64,000 nucleotides of DNA from contig JAGVVL010000022.1 of NCBI GenBank assembly GCA_018287875.1, forward strand, positions 558,001 to 622,000. The letters run 5' to 3'. Below the pieces are notes generated by a model. It worked only from the letters and a program-made list of their open reading frames with translations. It made no database searches and had not been told where the DNA came from. The stretch comes from Nigrospora sphaerica. Its lineage: Eukaryota; Ascomycota; Sordariomycetes; Amphisphaeriales; Apiosporaceae. The translations under genes were made by a program, and so were the position numbers. Positions 46,790-60,300 of this stretch are shown here, one piece after another; positions within the stretch are counted from its first letter, which is position 1, and each line of letters starts with the position of its first letter.

Positions 46790-49760
46790 AGGACGACAGG
46801 ACAGAAACTACGGCGGTGTGGATGCTGCCACGGTTAGAAGCTGCTACGGAAGAAGCGGCTACAAAAGAAGCTACGACGAACAGAAATTGCGAAGAGCAGA
46901 AGCTGCTACAAACAAAAGCTACTACAGACAGAAGCTACTACAGATAGAAGCTGCACGGGTCGATGCTGCGACGGACTGAAGCCTCGCCAGAAAACAGCAT
47001 CTTATGAAACATTAAGCTCAGACAGGACGGGCGTCCAGCTAGTTCCGGCCTAAATCTCGCTCATCGCATGCCGGGCGAAAGGGCCTTTCGTCGCGAGCGA
47101 AGCAGGCGGACGAAGCAGGAAGCAGGAACCGTACGGGGCAGGGAGTAGAAACCAGACAAAGCAGGAACAAGACGGAGAAAGAAGCAAAAGTAGGAAGCGG
47201 ATGTAGCAGGACGTGGACGGGGTAAGACGAGTCGAGTACGCAAGATCCAGTCGACGCCCTATGAAACGAAGCACGGCCCGAAGTAGCACCAGGCCATATC
47301 CGCCAACACACAGCCAGAAATAGCCAAGGAGCACGCGTCACAACCAACCCGATCTGGAACGGCCACGGCCCAGCCGGAAGGGTCGTTCTGGCGTCGGGCA
47401 CGGCGCCGCAGCCAAGCAGAATGCGAGCAGCAAACTAAGTTGTGCATAGGCCCCCATACGCGGCACCATGTCAACAATGGCACTTGGTTGGTTAAAGCTG
47501 CGACGGAGATACTACTATGGAAAGAAACTGCGAAGGACAGGAGCGACGACAAACAGAAGCCTCGAAGCAGAGAAGCTGTTATATAGAAAAGCTATTAGTG
47601 AAGCGACTGCCATGGGTGAATTGTGCCGCGGATAGAAATTTCTACGGATAGAAGTCGAAACCGACGAAAGCTGTGATGGGTGGATGCTGCGATGGGGTGA
47701 ATGTTGGCACGGATCGAAATTGCGACGAACAGAAACTGCGAGGGGTTGATGTTGTTACCGACAGAAGCCAGTACGGACAAAAGCTTCCACAGAAAGAAGC
47801 TCCTATGGAGGGACAGTACTATGTACTGAAAACTGCCACGGGTAGACGTTGCCAAAGATAGAAGTTGCCGCGGACAGAAGCTGTGACAAGCAGAAGCTGC
47901 CACGAGAAGAAGCTGCCACTGATGAAAGCAGCTGTAACAGGGTGGATGTTGGCATGGATAGAAGCTGGTACGGATAGAGGCTACGACTGGAGAAGCTGCC
48001 ACAAGCACGGAGAGCCGCGGAAGGAAGTATGATGCGAATCGCAGAGCTGATCGAGAGTACGTGCGCCCAGCCGGTTCAATACCAGCGCCTTGCCCATCGC
48101 GTGCGGGGCGAAAGGATCTTTTGGATCCGAGTGACGGAAAGCTCCCACAGCGTCGACACTGCAGCAAGGCACAAGGGACGAAACAGGCAAAGTAAGAAAA
48201 GGAGGAGTCGACAACGGAGCTTCTACAGGGAGAGGCTACGGCAGACAGAAGCTACGATTAAAAGGCGCTGCTATAGACAGAAGCCGCTCCTTTCCTGGCC
48301 CGTCGAGGGAAGGATGTTACGGCCTGAGCCAAGTATCCGGAAGCGGATACTAGCACATATAGAAGGAACTAAGATGGAGCAGGAAGCGGGCAAAGCAGGC
48401 AGTGAACGAAGCAGAGAGCGGAAGAAGCAGTAAGCAGTCGAAGCAGGAAGTGGGCGAAACAGGAAGAGCCGAGTACGCAAGATCCGGTCGACGTCCTGGA
48501 AAAACGCAACACGCCCAGAAGTGACACGAGATTCCATCGGCGGCACTGCCCTAAAAGCTCCGAACATAGCTAGAAACAGCCAAGATCACGCGTCGCAACA
48601 GATCCGATCCAGAACGGTTGCAAAGGGCCGTACATGGGGCAGTATCGGAACCTGGGGTCAGACATGGCGCGGTGCAAAAGCAGCATGTCAGCAGGAACCA
48701 GGCGAAGTAGGAAGCAGGAACTAGTCGAAGCAGGAAGCGGACGAGGTAGGACCAAGACGAAGCAGAAGAGTCGAATACACCGGAGCTGACCAACGCCCCT
48801 GAGAAAAGGAGCTGACCAAGAAGTAGCACCAGCTCATATCTGTCGCTGTCCCAAGAGCGCCAAACACACGCATCACAATAGACCCGACCCAGAACGGCCA
48901 CGATCAATCCGGCAGGGGCGTATGCAGGGCGCAGATCGCGAGGTGGCTCCGGACATGGCGCACAAGCAGTATCACGGTTACGTAAGGCGCATAGGAGGCG
49001 CCCTCGAGGTCGGATATATCGCCCAGGTCGAGGAAGTCTGATGCTTCCCGCGTCATCTTCTGACGGCCCCTGCGATGATGGGCCCCGAAGGCGCTGGCCA
49101 CAGCCTTATTGGGCTTGACTGCATTCCCAGCGAGCCGCACCGTTCTTCCGCTTTCTAGCTGCTGGCACTACTTGGCACAAGGCAACGTGTTCGCTCCCGT
49201 CCGACGGCAGCTCGTGCATCACATCCTCGCCGCGAAGGTAGCCAAAGATGCCGACCGGGAGCTCATACCGTGCCGAAACTGGAGCAAGGCATAAGGGACG
49301 ACACAGGCGAAGCAAGAAAAGGAGCCGTCGCAGCAACAGAGCCCTCCAAAACGATCGTCAAGCAGGAGCCGACACAGGTGGCATGCGCGAGATGGTATGT
49401 TTTGGGCTTAGGACGGAAAGCTGGTACTGGCATATGCAGGAGGATCTAAGGTGAAGAAGGAAACGGACGAAGAAGGAAGCGGACGAAGAAGGAAGCGTAC
49501 AAAGAGGGAAGCGGGTGGAGCAGGAGCGGATGGAGTGGGAGCAGCCGAAGCAGGAAGAAGACAAAGTAGGAACAAGACGAAGAAGGAAGCGGAAGAAGGA
49601 GGGCGGGCGAAGCAGAAAGTGAACGAAGCAGGACGGGCGAGACGAAGTACGAAATAGGAACTAGTTGAAGAAGGAAGCGGACGAGGCAGGAACCAGACGA
49701 AGCAGGGAGCAAGGAGTGGTCGAGGCAGCAAGTTGCCCCAGGTCACACCCGTCGCTATCC
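46790..49760. repeat. Outer minisatellites and higher-order satellite of T
   Basis: CGGACAGAAGC-type units occupy 46840-46980 and 47490-48290, a much longer tract than in L. GAAGCAG runs lie at 47100-47220, 48370-48470, 48690-48760 and 49440-49720. The block containing CGATCAATCCGGCAGG occurs at 48901 and again at 49830, a 929-bp step that also duplicates the conserved protein relic. Confidence 0.8.
48960..49265 (-). pseudogene. Relic of the unidentified conserved protein, copy T-a
   Basis: Minus strand: FGYLRGEDVMHELPSDGSEH, KRKNGAARWE, then NAVKPNKAVASAFGAHHRRG, FLDLGDISDLEGASYAPYVTV, with a frame change between the pieces. It contains no minisatellite insertion, unlike L. Confidence 0.5.
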
Positions 49761-49906
49761 TAAGAATGCCAAACACTGCCAGAAACAGCCAAAAATGCGA
49801 ATCACAGTAGATCCGATCCAGGACGGCCACGATCAATCCGGCAGGGCCATACGCGGGGCGCAGATCGCGAGCTGGCATCGGACACGGCGTATAAGCAGTG
49901 TCGCGG

Positions 49907-50310
49907 TTACGTAAGGTGCACAGGAGGCGTTGTCCAGGTCAGATATATCACCCAGCTCGAGGAAGCCCGATGCCTCCCGCGCCATGTTCTAACGGCCCCT
50001 GCGATGATGGGCCCCGAAGGCGCTGGCCACGGCCTTGTTGTGCTTGACTGCACCCCCAGCAATCCGCCCCGTTCTTCTACTTTTCTCATTGGCTCATGGT
50101 GACCCAGCGCCCTGGTACTGGTTGGTACAAGGCAGAGTGCTCGCCACGTCTGACGGCAGGTCGTGCATCACGTCCTCGCCGCGAGGGTAGCCGAAGGTGC
50201 CGACTAGGTAGGGCTAGGGCACGTCGGTTATGAAGCAGTCCACCCTGCCGAGGATATGGCAATGGAGCGGATCGTTATGTATATCATCGGCCGTGGGGGC
50301 TAGATTTAGA
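49907..50310 (-). pseudogene. Relic of the unidentified conserved protein, copy T-b
   Basis: Minus strand: DPLHCHILGRVDCFITDV, stop, PYLVGTFGYPRGEDVMHDLP, then AVKHNKAVASAFGAHHRRGR, stop, NMAREASGFLELGDISDLDN. It is the downstream half of a 929-bp tandem duplication and carries its own stops. Confidence 0.5.
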
Positions 50311-53300
50311 ATCAGGTGTAATCACTGTAGGAGCGGAGGCTGTTCGTGTGCGTGTGCTTCGGCGAGGGCGGCTCGTCAGCCGCGGGTAGTCGGCCGGCGG
50401 GCGCTTGGTCTCGCCGTCGGCTACCGTGATGGGATGTGGCGGGCGGAGGAGGTCATGCTCGCGCTCGTAGCCGCGCGTGAGGATCGTATCGGAGAGGGCC
50501 GCTGCTTATCGACCGGCAAAGCGTTGGATTTGTTTAGATGTGGCACAAATGGCTGGCATTGTTAAGGCTGACTGACGGGGTTAGGCTGCATCGCCTGGAC
50601 CCTACGCGGGTACCTAAGTCCGCCTGCGGTCGCGTATGGGGCGACGGACAGCGGCATCCCTCGTGCTAGGGTGGTAGCTTGAATTGCCCATTGCGTGAGC
50701 CAGCCACCCTTAAAGTCGACGGTTACGGCCAGAAATACACGAATTCTCCAGTGCTAAGCGAGCCTGCCCCCGCCTACTGCCTTAACCAGAGATAAAGAGT
50801 ACTTTGTATAGTCTAATCATATCTGCCTTATACCCATCGCGCGACGCAAAACTGATATATAGCATCAGCCTGGTAGGCGTTGAATGCTGGAAACAGGGAG
50901 GGTTCGCGATGCTCATCCGAGCGCGCCATCCACTGCCATGTTCGACGTGGTCCGAGCGTGCTCCTCATTGTGGGCGCCAAACTCAGCATCCCCCACTCTG
51001 CTCTGAATAGTCTCGCTTCCAGTACAAGTACGGTGTGTTCTAGCGGGCTGCTCCCACCTCGGTGAGCTTGAAGCGAGGTCGCTGCAGCTCCGGAAAGCGA
51101 TGCCGGCTTGAGAAACAGCTTCCGGTACGTGACAACAACGCCCAAGGTGGGCGAACCCGAGGCCAGTGTACAGCCGAAATGAGCTCTGTGAACTGGCGAT
51201 CCGCCCACCGGAAGACTGCTACGTCGTCCAACACGACAATACAACTGGTTAGAAAGCTCTACTTTCCCTCGCTGGCTTAGGAAGGGCCTCAAATTTGATT
51301 CGATTGGCTACCATCTCTACAGCCAGGCAGCGCGCTCTTCCTCGGAGGCGCCTGACGACAGGTCTACCTTCGCCGGTGCCAGGCGACCTACTAAGGCGGC
51401 CTGGCCTTGCACGGTATGTGAGATGCGTTTTTGGATGCACCGAGGGGCCCTTGGTGGCCACGCCTTGCACGCACGGCGGCCTCGTTGGCGGCCGAACAAC
51501 GCATGCCCAAGGCACGCGGCGTACCGAGCAGAAACAGGCGGGAGCACGAGACGGAGTGGACTACTAGGGCGTCTCCTGCGGCGAAGACACTAGCTTACGC
51601 TCCTGTTTCCAATCCCATGCGCCCGTGGCTGGGGTTCCCAGGACCATGCAACGATCCCGATGATGCAAACCTGGCCTACCGGCCTCCGGCTCCCTGGCGC
51701 TAGCGATCGCCAGCGTGCCACACCGACGGACCGACAGTCTTGCAGTCATACGCTTATCTCCCCTCTGCCAAGCCATGCTGGAATGAGGGGAGGTGGAGAC
51801 CCTGTGCTAACATGAAAGGTTAGACATCTTGTTCCAAGATTTAGAGGCCACTGCAGCATCTAAAAAGCGGTTTAGGGAAGTACGGTGGTTGTTGTGTTCG
51901 TCTGCAGGACTTTCCGGCCTGGGGAGTCCCGCGGCGACTCCTACCCGCTCCGTCTCGGCCGTCGGCATCAGGCTCGTCCGGTGCTGACCATCCGACGTGC
52001 CGACCGAGGGCCTAACGGTATATGATGAGGAGCTCGACGGGATAGGCCCTGTGCCTATTCGAGCAAGTGTCCCACAGTGCCAACCCGACGCGCGCCCATG
52101 CACCGGGCCTGCGACCGCCTGGGGACTGGGGGCGACCAACGGGCACCGCCGTCCAGAGGGAGGGGACTGGAAGTTATTTCCGGTGCCCGGTTGAGCAGTC
52201 GGGGCTTTGGGTCGGCATCGTTCGTGAGATACGGCAGTATTCATCTTCGTGCGGACAGGTGGCTGTGAAGCGTGTGCTGCTCACAGGCATCGGCCATCGA
52301 CGTGTTCAGCGACCGATGTGTACCCTATCTTCGCGGTTCTGTGTCGTAATATCTACAATGTCGAGGGGCTCGGGCCCCTCCTCGGTCGGTACGATGGGTT
52401 TGCCCGGCTCGCTGGGCCATGCCCGCACGAAACCGGCACAGGCCGAGGACATACTTCATTGAATAGTGGTTTGGGAGGCAGTGCGGTCGTCGACACGGGA
52501 TGAGCAGCTTGGAGCATCTGTGTTCCCGGTCGCCATGGGGAAGAAAAACACGGAAATCGAGGTATCGAGTAGGAGTTGACTAGGGACCACGAGATGGGAC
52601 GGGTGGATGGACGCTGGTACAAGGGCCTGGATCGACCCTTTGTCAAGGCGACATATTGAGAGGGTGGGAGGCGCGTCACAACCAGCTGGAGCTTTCGACT
52701 TCCTACAGTGCTGTGTCAGGTTTCAACGCAGGTTGTGTAACCTTTGCCTTGCGCATTCGGCACTGCTGTTCGTATTCCATACGGAACGGCTCGTGGTTCG
52801 GGGATTGGAAGACAGCCTGCCATCGCCACGAGATGGCAATCCAGACTGCCTTGATTCCCAGCCAATCACAGCAGGGGAGCACGAACCAGTAGGTCGAATG
52901 ACCGAGAAGAGGCATGCCGGCGCACGCCCGCAGACCACGGTCCCTGGCGCGACTAGAGCACCTCAACCAAAGAGTGTCCGTCAGGGCGGCCTGCGACGGA
53001 TGCCACCGCAAGCAAGCGAAGCCAGTCGCAGGACCGGCTGTCCGCTGTCGACTGGCTACAGCCGACGAACCCGGTTTGCCGTGCGCCGGCTGGCGACCGC
53101 TCTGCCGGGCGTGGCACCCGGGCTCACGCACGTACATCTACGACGCCTGGTTGGGGGACACGCCCAGCCGAGCCCACAAGAGCCAAGGTCCAAGGGCCAT
53201 GTCTTTGGCACACATAGACCGATGCCGTCCGGCATTGGGAGACCCGACAGCTCAACCTCGAGAAGTGGACCAGTGGCCAGCAGCCGTGACGAGACCCAAC

Positions 53301-56300
53301 AAACGCGCTGGTCGTGCTTTTGGCCTGCGATGCCAAAAGGTCGCGTCTGGGCTAGCACGTAACGTTACGCGCGCGAAGACAACACCAGTCCTCTATAAAG
53401 TGGATCGGACAGCTGCTAAGCTGGCGAGCTCGTCCCCTGTCTTCGGATCCAAGCGATGCCGTCTGGGTGGTGCGACGTCGGCGGCTCCGGGCTGGGACGG
53501 GGTGGGGACGACGGCGGTTCCTCAGCCGTGGACGTGGTGAGTCAGATCGAAAGGAGGGCCGCTTCGACCGTTCGGTTGGTTCACTTCGCCTAGAAAATTG
53601 GGGGGGGGCAGCATGGATGATACAGGAGTAGATTATGGTTGCCTTCGACCCGCGATTGAATCGCCCGGGACGTCATCTCCCATTCGCCGCGTCGACATCC
53701 GTACGCCTCCTGCCCAGCTGGTGGCTTCCGCGTTACGCCAGGATTAACCCGTTCGCCATAAAAACGCCGGCATGGCCAGGCTCGCCGGAGAACCTACAAA
53801 GTCCCTAGGCTCGTCTCACCAGCCGTAGAGTAGGGGACCGGGGGTAAGCGGGGCCTAACAGGAGCTCGAAATGGCGAGGTTTCCTGGCATGGCGAGGCAA
53901 CCCGGACGAAGAGAGCGGTTCACCCACGGGTCAGTGGAACCCCGCGGAAGAGCACGCGAAATGGGCGCGCTAGGCCGCGACTTCCAGGTCCAGCAGGACC
54001 AGCTTAGCTGTAACGTCCAGAGGACTTCAATCGTTACCACACTCTGCTCCCGTTCCACACTCCGCCCCCGTTTCCTATTCCCAGCCTGGAGTCCTTCCCG
54101 CGGCCCCCTGCGGCAACGTCGGTACTTCTTCGCCGTCGCCGCCTCCGACGTCGTCGCCCTGCGCTCCGCCGTGGGACTCGAGATGAAAAGTCTACTCTCG
54201 TCCGTACGACGGCCGGCGCGCCTCCCGAATGGCCACCGGCAGTTCGATACCATCGGACAGGACGCGGCCATCTTGGTTGCGAGAGAAGCACAGCATGTCC
54301 GGCAGGGCGACGCGGGCCAACAAGGTGCGCGCTGGCCGGCGAAACAAGTCTCGGAGGTGCGCTGCACGTCCGTCAAGAAAAGAGGGCGGACTTATCGAGC
54401 CCTATAGCGCCACAATAGGACGGAGGCGTTCCCATACTCGTTCGGTCTGAGGCAGGTATACTCTCTTCGCACACAAAGCCCACTACGCGGCCGGCTGGGC
54501 AGGAAGGAGGCGTCTGCCAAGTACTGGCGATTCACGATGGGCCGGCCGTGGGACGACTTTCCTCAGTTCGTTACGGAGCTGCTTGTGGGTAGGCGCACAG
54601 CCCCGTGTGCGTTCGTGAGTTGGTTGCTTCGCCCCATGGAGCATGGACTCTCTCAGCCTGTCTCTCCCTGGCGCCAAAACGAAAGGTTCGTCATTTCCAG
54701 TCACCCCAGCGGCGCCTCTCGAAGAACCCGGACAGCCAGCCACTTCGATGACACAGACGGGCCACCTCCTGCGGAGAGGCCGCCTGAAGGGGTGCGTCCT
54801 CAACGGCATGGGCGTCGATGCATAGTTCGATGGCGCTGCGCACTCATCGCCCCACGGCGGGCAAGGCCTCGTGTGTCTGTATCGCCTACGGCAGTCGCCG
54901 TTCTGCCGAGGCCCCCAATGCTGGCGAGTGCGCGGGCTCTTGGAACCCGCTGCCGCACATGCCATTAATAGGGCCACCGTTGCGATACTGCGTCCGAGGT
55001 GAAGTGAATATCGCCCCGAGGCACAATCCTCAGGCACACACTTCGTACTTGAAAATGACGGTGGCCCCTACGTGACCTGTCCTCGGACCCAGACCCCACC
55101 CCGTTGTCCAGCTTTTCGATGCCATCGTTCAGCCTGTGGCTGTTGGTGGCAAAGCAACGTCTGGAAATGGCCGCGCCTGCTGCCGTGGCGGGTCCCATCC
55201 ACCGGGCCGCGAGGGCGTAGGACATTGGGGCAGCATTCCTCGACGATCGCCAAGCCTCCCAAGCCAAGCAGGCAGCGCGGCGTGCGGTATCAGACAGCCC
55301 GATCACCGGCTCCCCCACGCAGCCGATGGTGAGGTCCGTCGCTTGGCGGCCGTAGCATCTGCCCTGCTGACCCTGCCGTTTTGGTTTCTCGGCTCTGCGG
55401 GCACCAACGTATCGTAAAGACCACCACGTGTCCTCATGATCGGATGGTCCCTGGCAGACGTGCTCGAGACGGGCTCGGTCTTGGACCCCCGACACCGTTC
55501 TTCCCTTTCTCACCGGGGGCTTCGCCGTGTTCGGTCCACACCGTCGCTCCGTTCGGGCTCGTCCGCAGGCCCGGAAGGCGATATTTCCCCTCCGCCGGCG
55601 TCGACCTCGACAGGCCCCGCGGTCCACGGATTCGGTATGCGGGCGCGCCACAGCCGATCGATGCTTCTCATGCCCGCAATGCCGCCTGTCCCCGGGAACC
55701 CGCGGCCGATGGGCTGAAAGCCGGTATCGGGCTGGCTGCTGTACCGTACGAGCACCGCATGACTGTATGGGCACTTCTGCTCTTTGGCTCGGCCAGAGCA
55801 CGCGAGCGTAGCAAATCCGGCCAATGCGCCCTCCGAAATCATACATACAGCCTCTCCGCTCGTGGTGATTCCGTACTCTAGGCCGCACAGAATCGCGGAA
55901 TACAATCACCGCGTGCCGAATTTTTCCCCTCGGGTTCGCGTGCGACTCGCTGGACGCGGCCGGCCCTGCTAAACAGCGCGGGGACAGCGCCACGGCGTCC
56001 TCCCTCGCCGGCCTCGTAGGTTGTCGCTTCACACCTTCTTCGTGCATGTTCCTCGGGCGAGCCCCGCACGCGGGGCCATGCCAGGGGTTGGTTTCGCAGG
56101 GTGTCTTTGGTTCGCCGGTGTCCGCCGCCTATCGTCCTGCCGCTAAACACGGGTCTGGTCCGGGCGAACCACGTGGGATCGGGTCGGGATGGCTTGGGTG
56201 TGCCGAGTGGCGGCGGAGTGAGTACGCGGTCGAGCTCGTTCTCGGCAATATCGCTGATAGCGTCCAGGTGCTTCTCACGACCCTCCCCTCGCTTGGGGCA

Positions 56301-57275
56301 AGCGCGTCTTGGACAGGCTCCTGAAACGTGGTCGACCATGAACCGTGAGAGGCCTGCGACCTGGATGTGTTGGATGTAATCCACCTCGTTCTTGTCATGG
56401 TTCCGTTTTTCGAGCTACCGTCCTCCTGGTGCCACGTGGGAACCCAAACTCCCCGGTGTTGCGATGCAGCGAGTAGGTGCTACCGCTGACATTCTTCCGT
56501 CGGTCGACAAAGGTGGTCGAGGAAGCGGGGCGTGCCGGGTAACGTTTGACCCCCGCCTTCGAGATCCCCATTTTCACGTCTGGCTATTCCTGTCCGATCC
56601 GACTCGACGTTCGATGGCGGGTAGCCGACGGCCGACCGATCGGCAGTCAGGATGCGGGCCAGTAACGCATGGTCTCGCGACGATGGAAATACCTGCCTCG
56701 CCCATCATCCGCTACGCCAGGCGCCGGCCTCTGGGGCTGTCGGCATGTGCAACGTTCTCCTGGGGTTCGAGGTTGCCGTAGATGGGCATAACAGGGCCGG
56801 CTGTGGTATCTCGATCGCGGTCGGAGTCGGTGTGCGCGTCGCGTCCGGCGCCCAAGCCCTTGTCCAGGCCCGCGGCGCGGCTGCGTAGTCGAGCCACCAC
56901 GACGGGCTGCTCGTCGGCTGGTATGATCGGCTTCACGTGCGCGGAGGATCCTGTCAGCGGACGGCCGAAGTGCGAATTGTTTAAGAGCGCAAACCAGCCC
57001 GTCCGGTCGGTGCGGCCTGGCCTCGGGAACGATGCGCCGCCGTTTCTATGCTCGCGCGCGTGGGGGCGGTTTCCACCTACTGGTGTGCCGGGGACGTCGC
57101 CTTGCGTCTTGTTCCAGACGCATAGAGCGCTCTCCTAGAACCTGTCCTGCTGTTTGCCGGGGCCATGGGTTCGCTCGGGCTGGCAGAACCCCGACGTTCG
57201 ACGTCGGCACAGCATCCTTTGCGGCCGCCACTACGACTAGGAGTGCGCGTCGTCACGCATCATAAATCGGGGGTT
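50311..57275. other. Body of copy T, part 1, no gene recognised
   Basis: Counterpart of L about 6.2-12.7 kb. The longest frame is on the minus strand, 54965-56047 (360 codons). In L and R the same sequence is cut into several shorter frames by small indels, so it is probably a chance opening in GC-rich DNA. Confidence 0.5.
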
Positions 57276-57362
57276 GGGCGTTGGTCCTGTTGGGGTGTCG
57301 GTCCTGTCTGGGTGTCGGTCCCGTCTAGGCGTGGGTCCTGTCTAGGCGTTGGTCCTGCTAGG
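57276..57362. repeat. 17-bp VNTR, five units in T
   Basis: Units of the type GGGTGTCGGTCCTGTCT, five in a row, against three at the L and R sites. Confidence 0.85.
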
Positions 57363-60300
57363 CGATCAGCCATAGGGCGGCAGGACGCGACGCGGTACGC
57401 CTCGCGCTGGTGCTTCAACGGATGGCCCCGCCCGCCTTCGGGCTCCGTCGTGGCCACGCCCCGGCGGGCGATGATACACCCACCGCCGGCCTACTGCTCG
57501 GTATGCCCCCCGAGGCTTCGTTCTCGGCGGCTTCTAGCGTCCCCGGGGCCCCTTGCCCGCTTGGACGGGCGATGCTGTCGTTCGGCCGGATAGGAATGGT
57601 ACTACGTAACGTGTGTGAAGACGGTTAAGCTACGGGCAGACACCGCGCCGGGCTGGTCAGGTGGGGAATCCCTCTCTGCTCGAGTTCCGGCAAGCGACGC
57701 AGAACGCCCACCAAGCGCTTCTCTTCCACGCGACGCCTCGCTTCACAGAACCCAACTCACTGCCACCATCGGGTACAGCGTCTGCCGGTCTCTGGGCAGA
57801 ACCTCGCTAGTGCTAACCGTCGCTCGGGCGCCACGGGGGCGCTTACAACTAAACAGAAACCGTCCCTAACCACGCCCACCAGAACGTCGACGCGCCGCCG
57901 ACTCCTGGAGGGCCTCGAGGCATTCTGTCCTTCGCACTCCTGCCGCGCCGACACACGAGACATCCGTACCCCCGGGGGCCTTCATCATCCGTCGACGAAC
58001 GTACCACCCGAGACGCCCCGCCCCGTCTCTGTCGAGCCGTCTTCGATCGGCCTTGAAGCTTCTGCAGCGGCCTTCGTTCGCCGTAGGCGACGGGACCCAA
58101 AGAGCAGGAGGGCCTGGGGTTTCGTCCGGCGTCGAAACCCCGAACAACGAGAACGGATGGCGACTAAGACGCCTTAACAACCGCGGCGCATCGATAAGGG
58201 GGTCATACGATCGATGACCATCCCCTGTAGGCTGGTCGGGGGCAGAGAAAGCATTCAAATCCAGAGGTAGCACGGTTCTCACATAGTCATTCGGGTGTTC
58301 TTCGACATTGCTAGGGAAGCGGTCATCGACGCGCCGGTATTCTACGACCAAGTACGCCTAATCAAGCGCACCCTGGCTGCATCCCGCTCCTCCCTCCGGT
58401 GCACACGGACGACGGTCATGGAATCGAGTACAGCCGCAACCTCTGGCATTACCATGGCTTTGTTGGAGCGGCTTCCGGAACCACCGGAGCCACCGGCCGC
58501 GATCACCGGCACACGAATGTTTAAGAACGAAATCGAAGGCGGTCTCGTACCAGGCGGCGTTCCCGTAGGAGTGTATCGCTCTTTCGATAGATGGGCCGGG
58601 CCGCATAGCTATGCTTGCGTAACTCCTCGGCGAGCCGCCGGCCGAGCCTACGCCCACATGCGGTGCTCCTCCGATACCTCCCATCGCACAACGCTCGGTC
58701 CCGTGCCGGATCTGGACCCGTCTGTTTCATTTTTCGGGGGCAGCGGATGGCATGGACCGAACGACCGTGGTATAGCTCGGGCGCGTCTCAATACATGGGA
58801 GCGCATGGAGAGAAGAAAACGAGGTCTTGTTCCGATCGGTTCCCACGGGGGCGTGTAAGGCACCGTCTTCGTCGCTCACGTACAAGCCCGAGCGCATGCC
58901 CGAATCCATCGTGCACTCGAGACTACCCGGGCAGGAGAATAAGAAGGGTGCCGAAAGACTGGACACGGTGGCGTGCGTCCCGTGCACTAGCCTGGTCCAT
59001 TGGAGGCGAAAGGCACGAGACGAAAGGCACGAGACAGCTTGCCTTCGTCGACGCCCCAATACTAGCAACGCCCCGAAAAGGAGAGGAAGACGACGATACG
59101 GGGACTCATTGCAGGGCGTCTTCCCATAGCGCACCATATCCCTTACGGGGCTCCCGTACTCGGCGAGTGACCACCGTGCCATCCCGATGACGTTCAAATT
59201 CCTTAGGAACAAGAGCAAGTTGCTACTTCAACCCTACCATCGTCCCCGCCACTCCCCGTATGCACGCCGCCAATTTTTGGTCGTCATAGCCCTGGTCTCT
59301 ACGGTGCTGGTAGCTGCGTATGTCCTTCCAGTCCCTACCCCGTTTCGAAAGAGCTTTGTTGTTGGCATAGGTCCGAACTCAGTTGAACGCTAGCCGCTAC
59401 CTCTCCCCGACTCAGTGGAGGCCAGCGGCCCCCAAACCATGATAGAGCTACTACGCAACGGCTCTCCTGACTTCCCCTTTGGATGCGCTGCGAGTTAACA
59501 CCGGCTCTGGACCCATAGACCCGTCCCAAGTTCAGCGGTTCACCCCTGATGTTCCACCGGCCTCGTCGTACCGATCATCCAATCGACTGCCGATGCCCTA
59601 TATGCACCGCATTCCCCTCCGGTACGCGCAGTCCGCCTCTGGCCTTGTGGATAGAAAGAAGCCTGGAGCACCAGCTAGTTAAGTGCTGCGCTTTGGGAAC
59701 GTGGCGCGCACGGCCGGTTCGACAAGGGCCGGCGACCAATCTGGTATATACCAGCAGCGGTCGTCTCGTTTGGGCATGCCGCGCGGAAGGAGGCATTGGT
59801 TCTCCGTGGCATCAGCTGCTACAAGGCTTAGGTTATTCGTGCTGTTGGAGGGCCGGCCTGCGGGGCGTACGCGCTTCCAATTCCGTATTATTTGTACTGT
59901 GATACTGTCTGCATCGAGATCGTGACGTCTGTGGGCCCCTCACCACGAAGCATGGTAACCGCCACCATATCTCGCGAATCGGGTTTTACATTCTTTGTCG
60001 CCTAAATCACGCAGCACGTCATCTAGAAGACGGTCTACTTATCGTCGAAATCCTTTTTGCAAAATCTTTGCATGCGTACAAACGGCACGCAGTGGCGTGG
60101 CGATCCCTTCTTACGGGCCGTACACCACGGTTCGCCCCTGTCTGCGATAAGGCCATGGCTTCTTCTTTGCGACCCCGTCCTTTGTGACGCAAGGGGCGAA
60201 GCTTCCCATCTCTGGGTACTGTGCATTGATGTCCCAACGGGCAAGGGCGAGGGGTTTAGAAAGCAACTAAGAGTAAGTTAGCTTAGCCTTGGTACCAAGG

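Noticed and set aside
54965..56047. Minus-strand open frame of 360 codons in T.
   Set aside because: L and R split the same DNA into several frames. The composition is Arg/Ala/Pro-rich, as expected of random GC-rich sequence, and there are no motifs.
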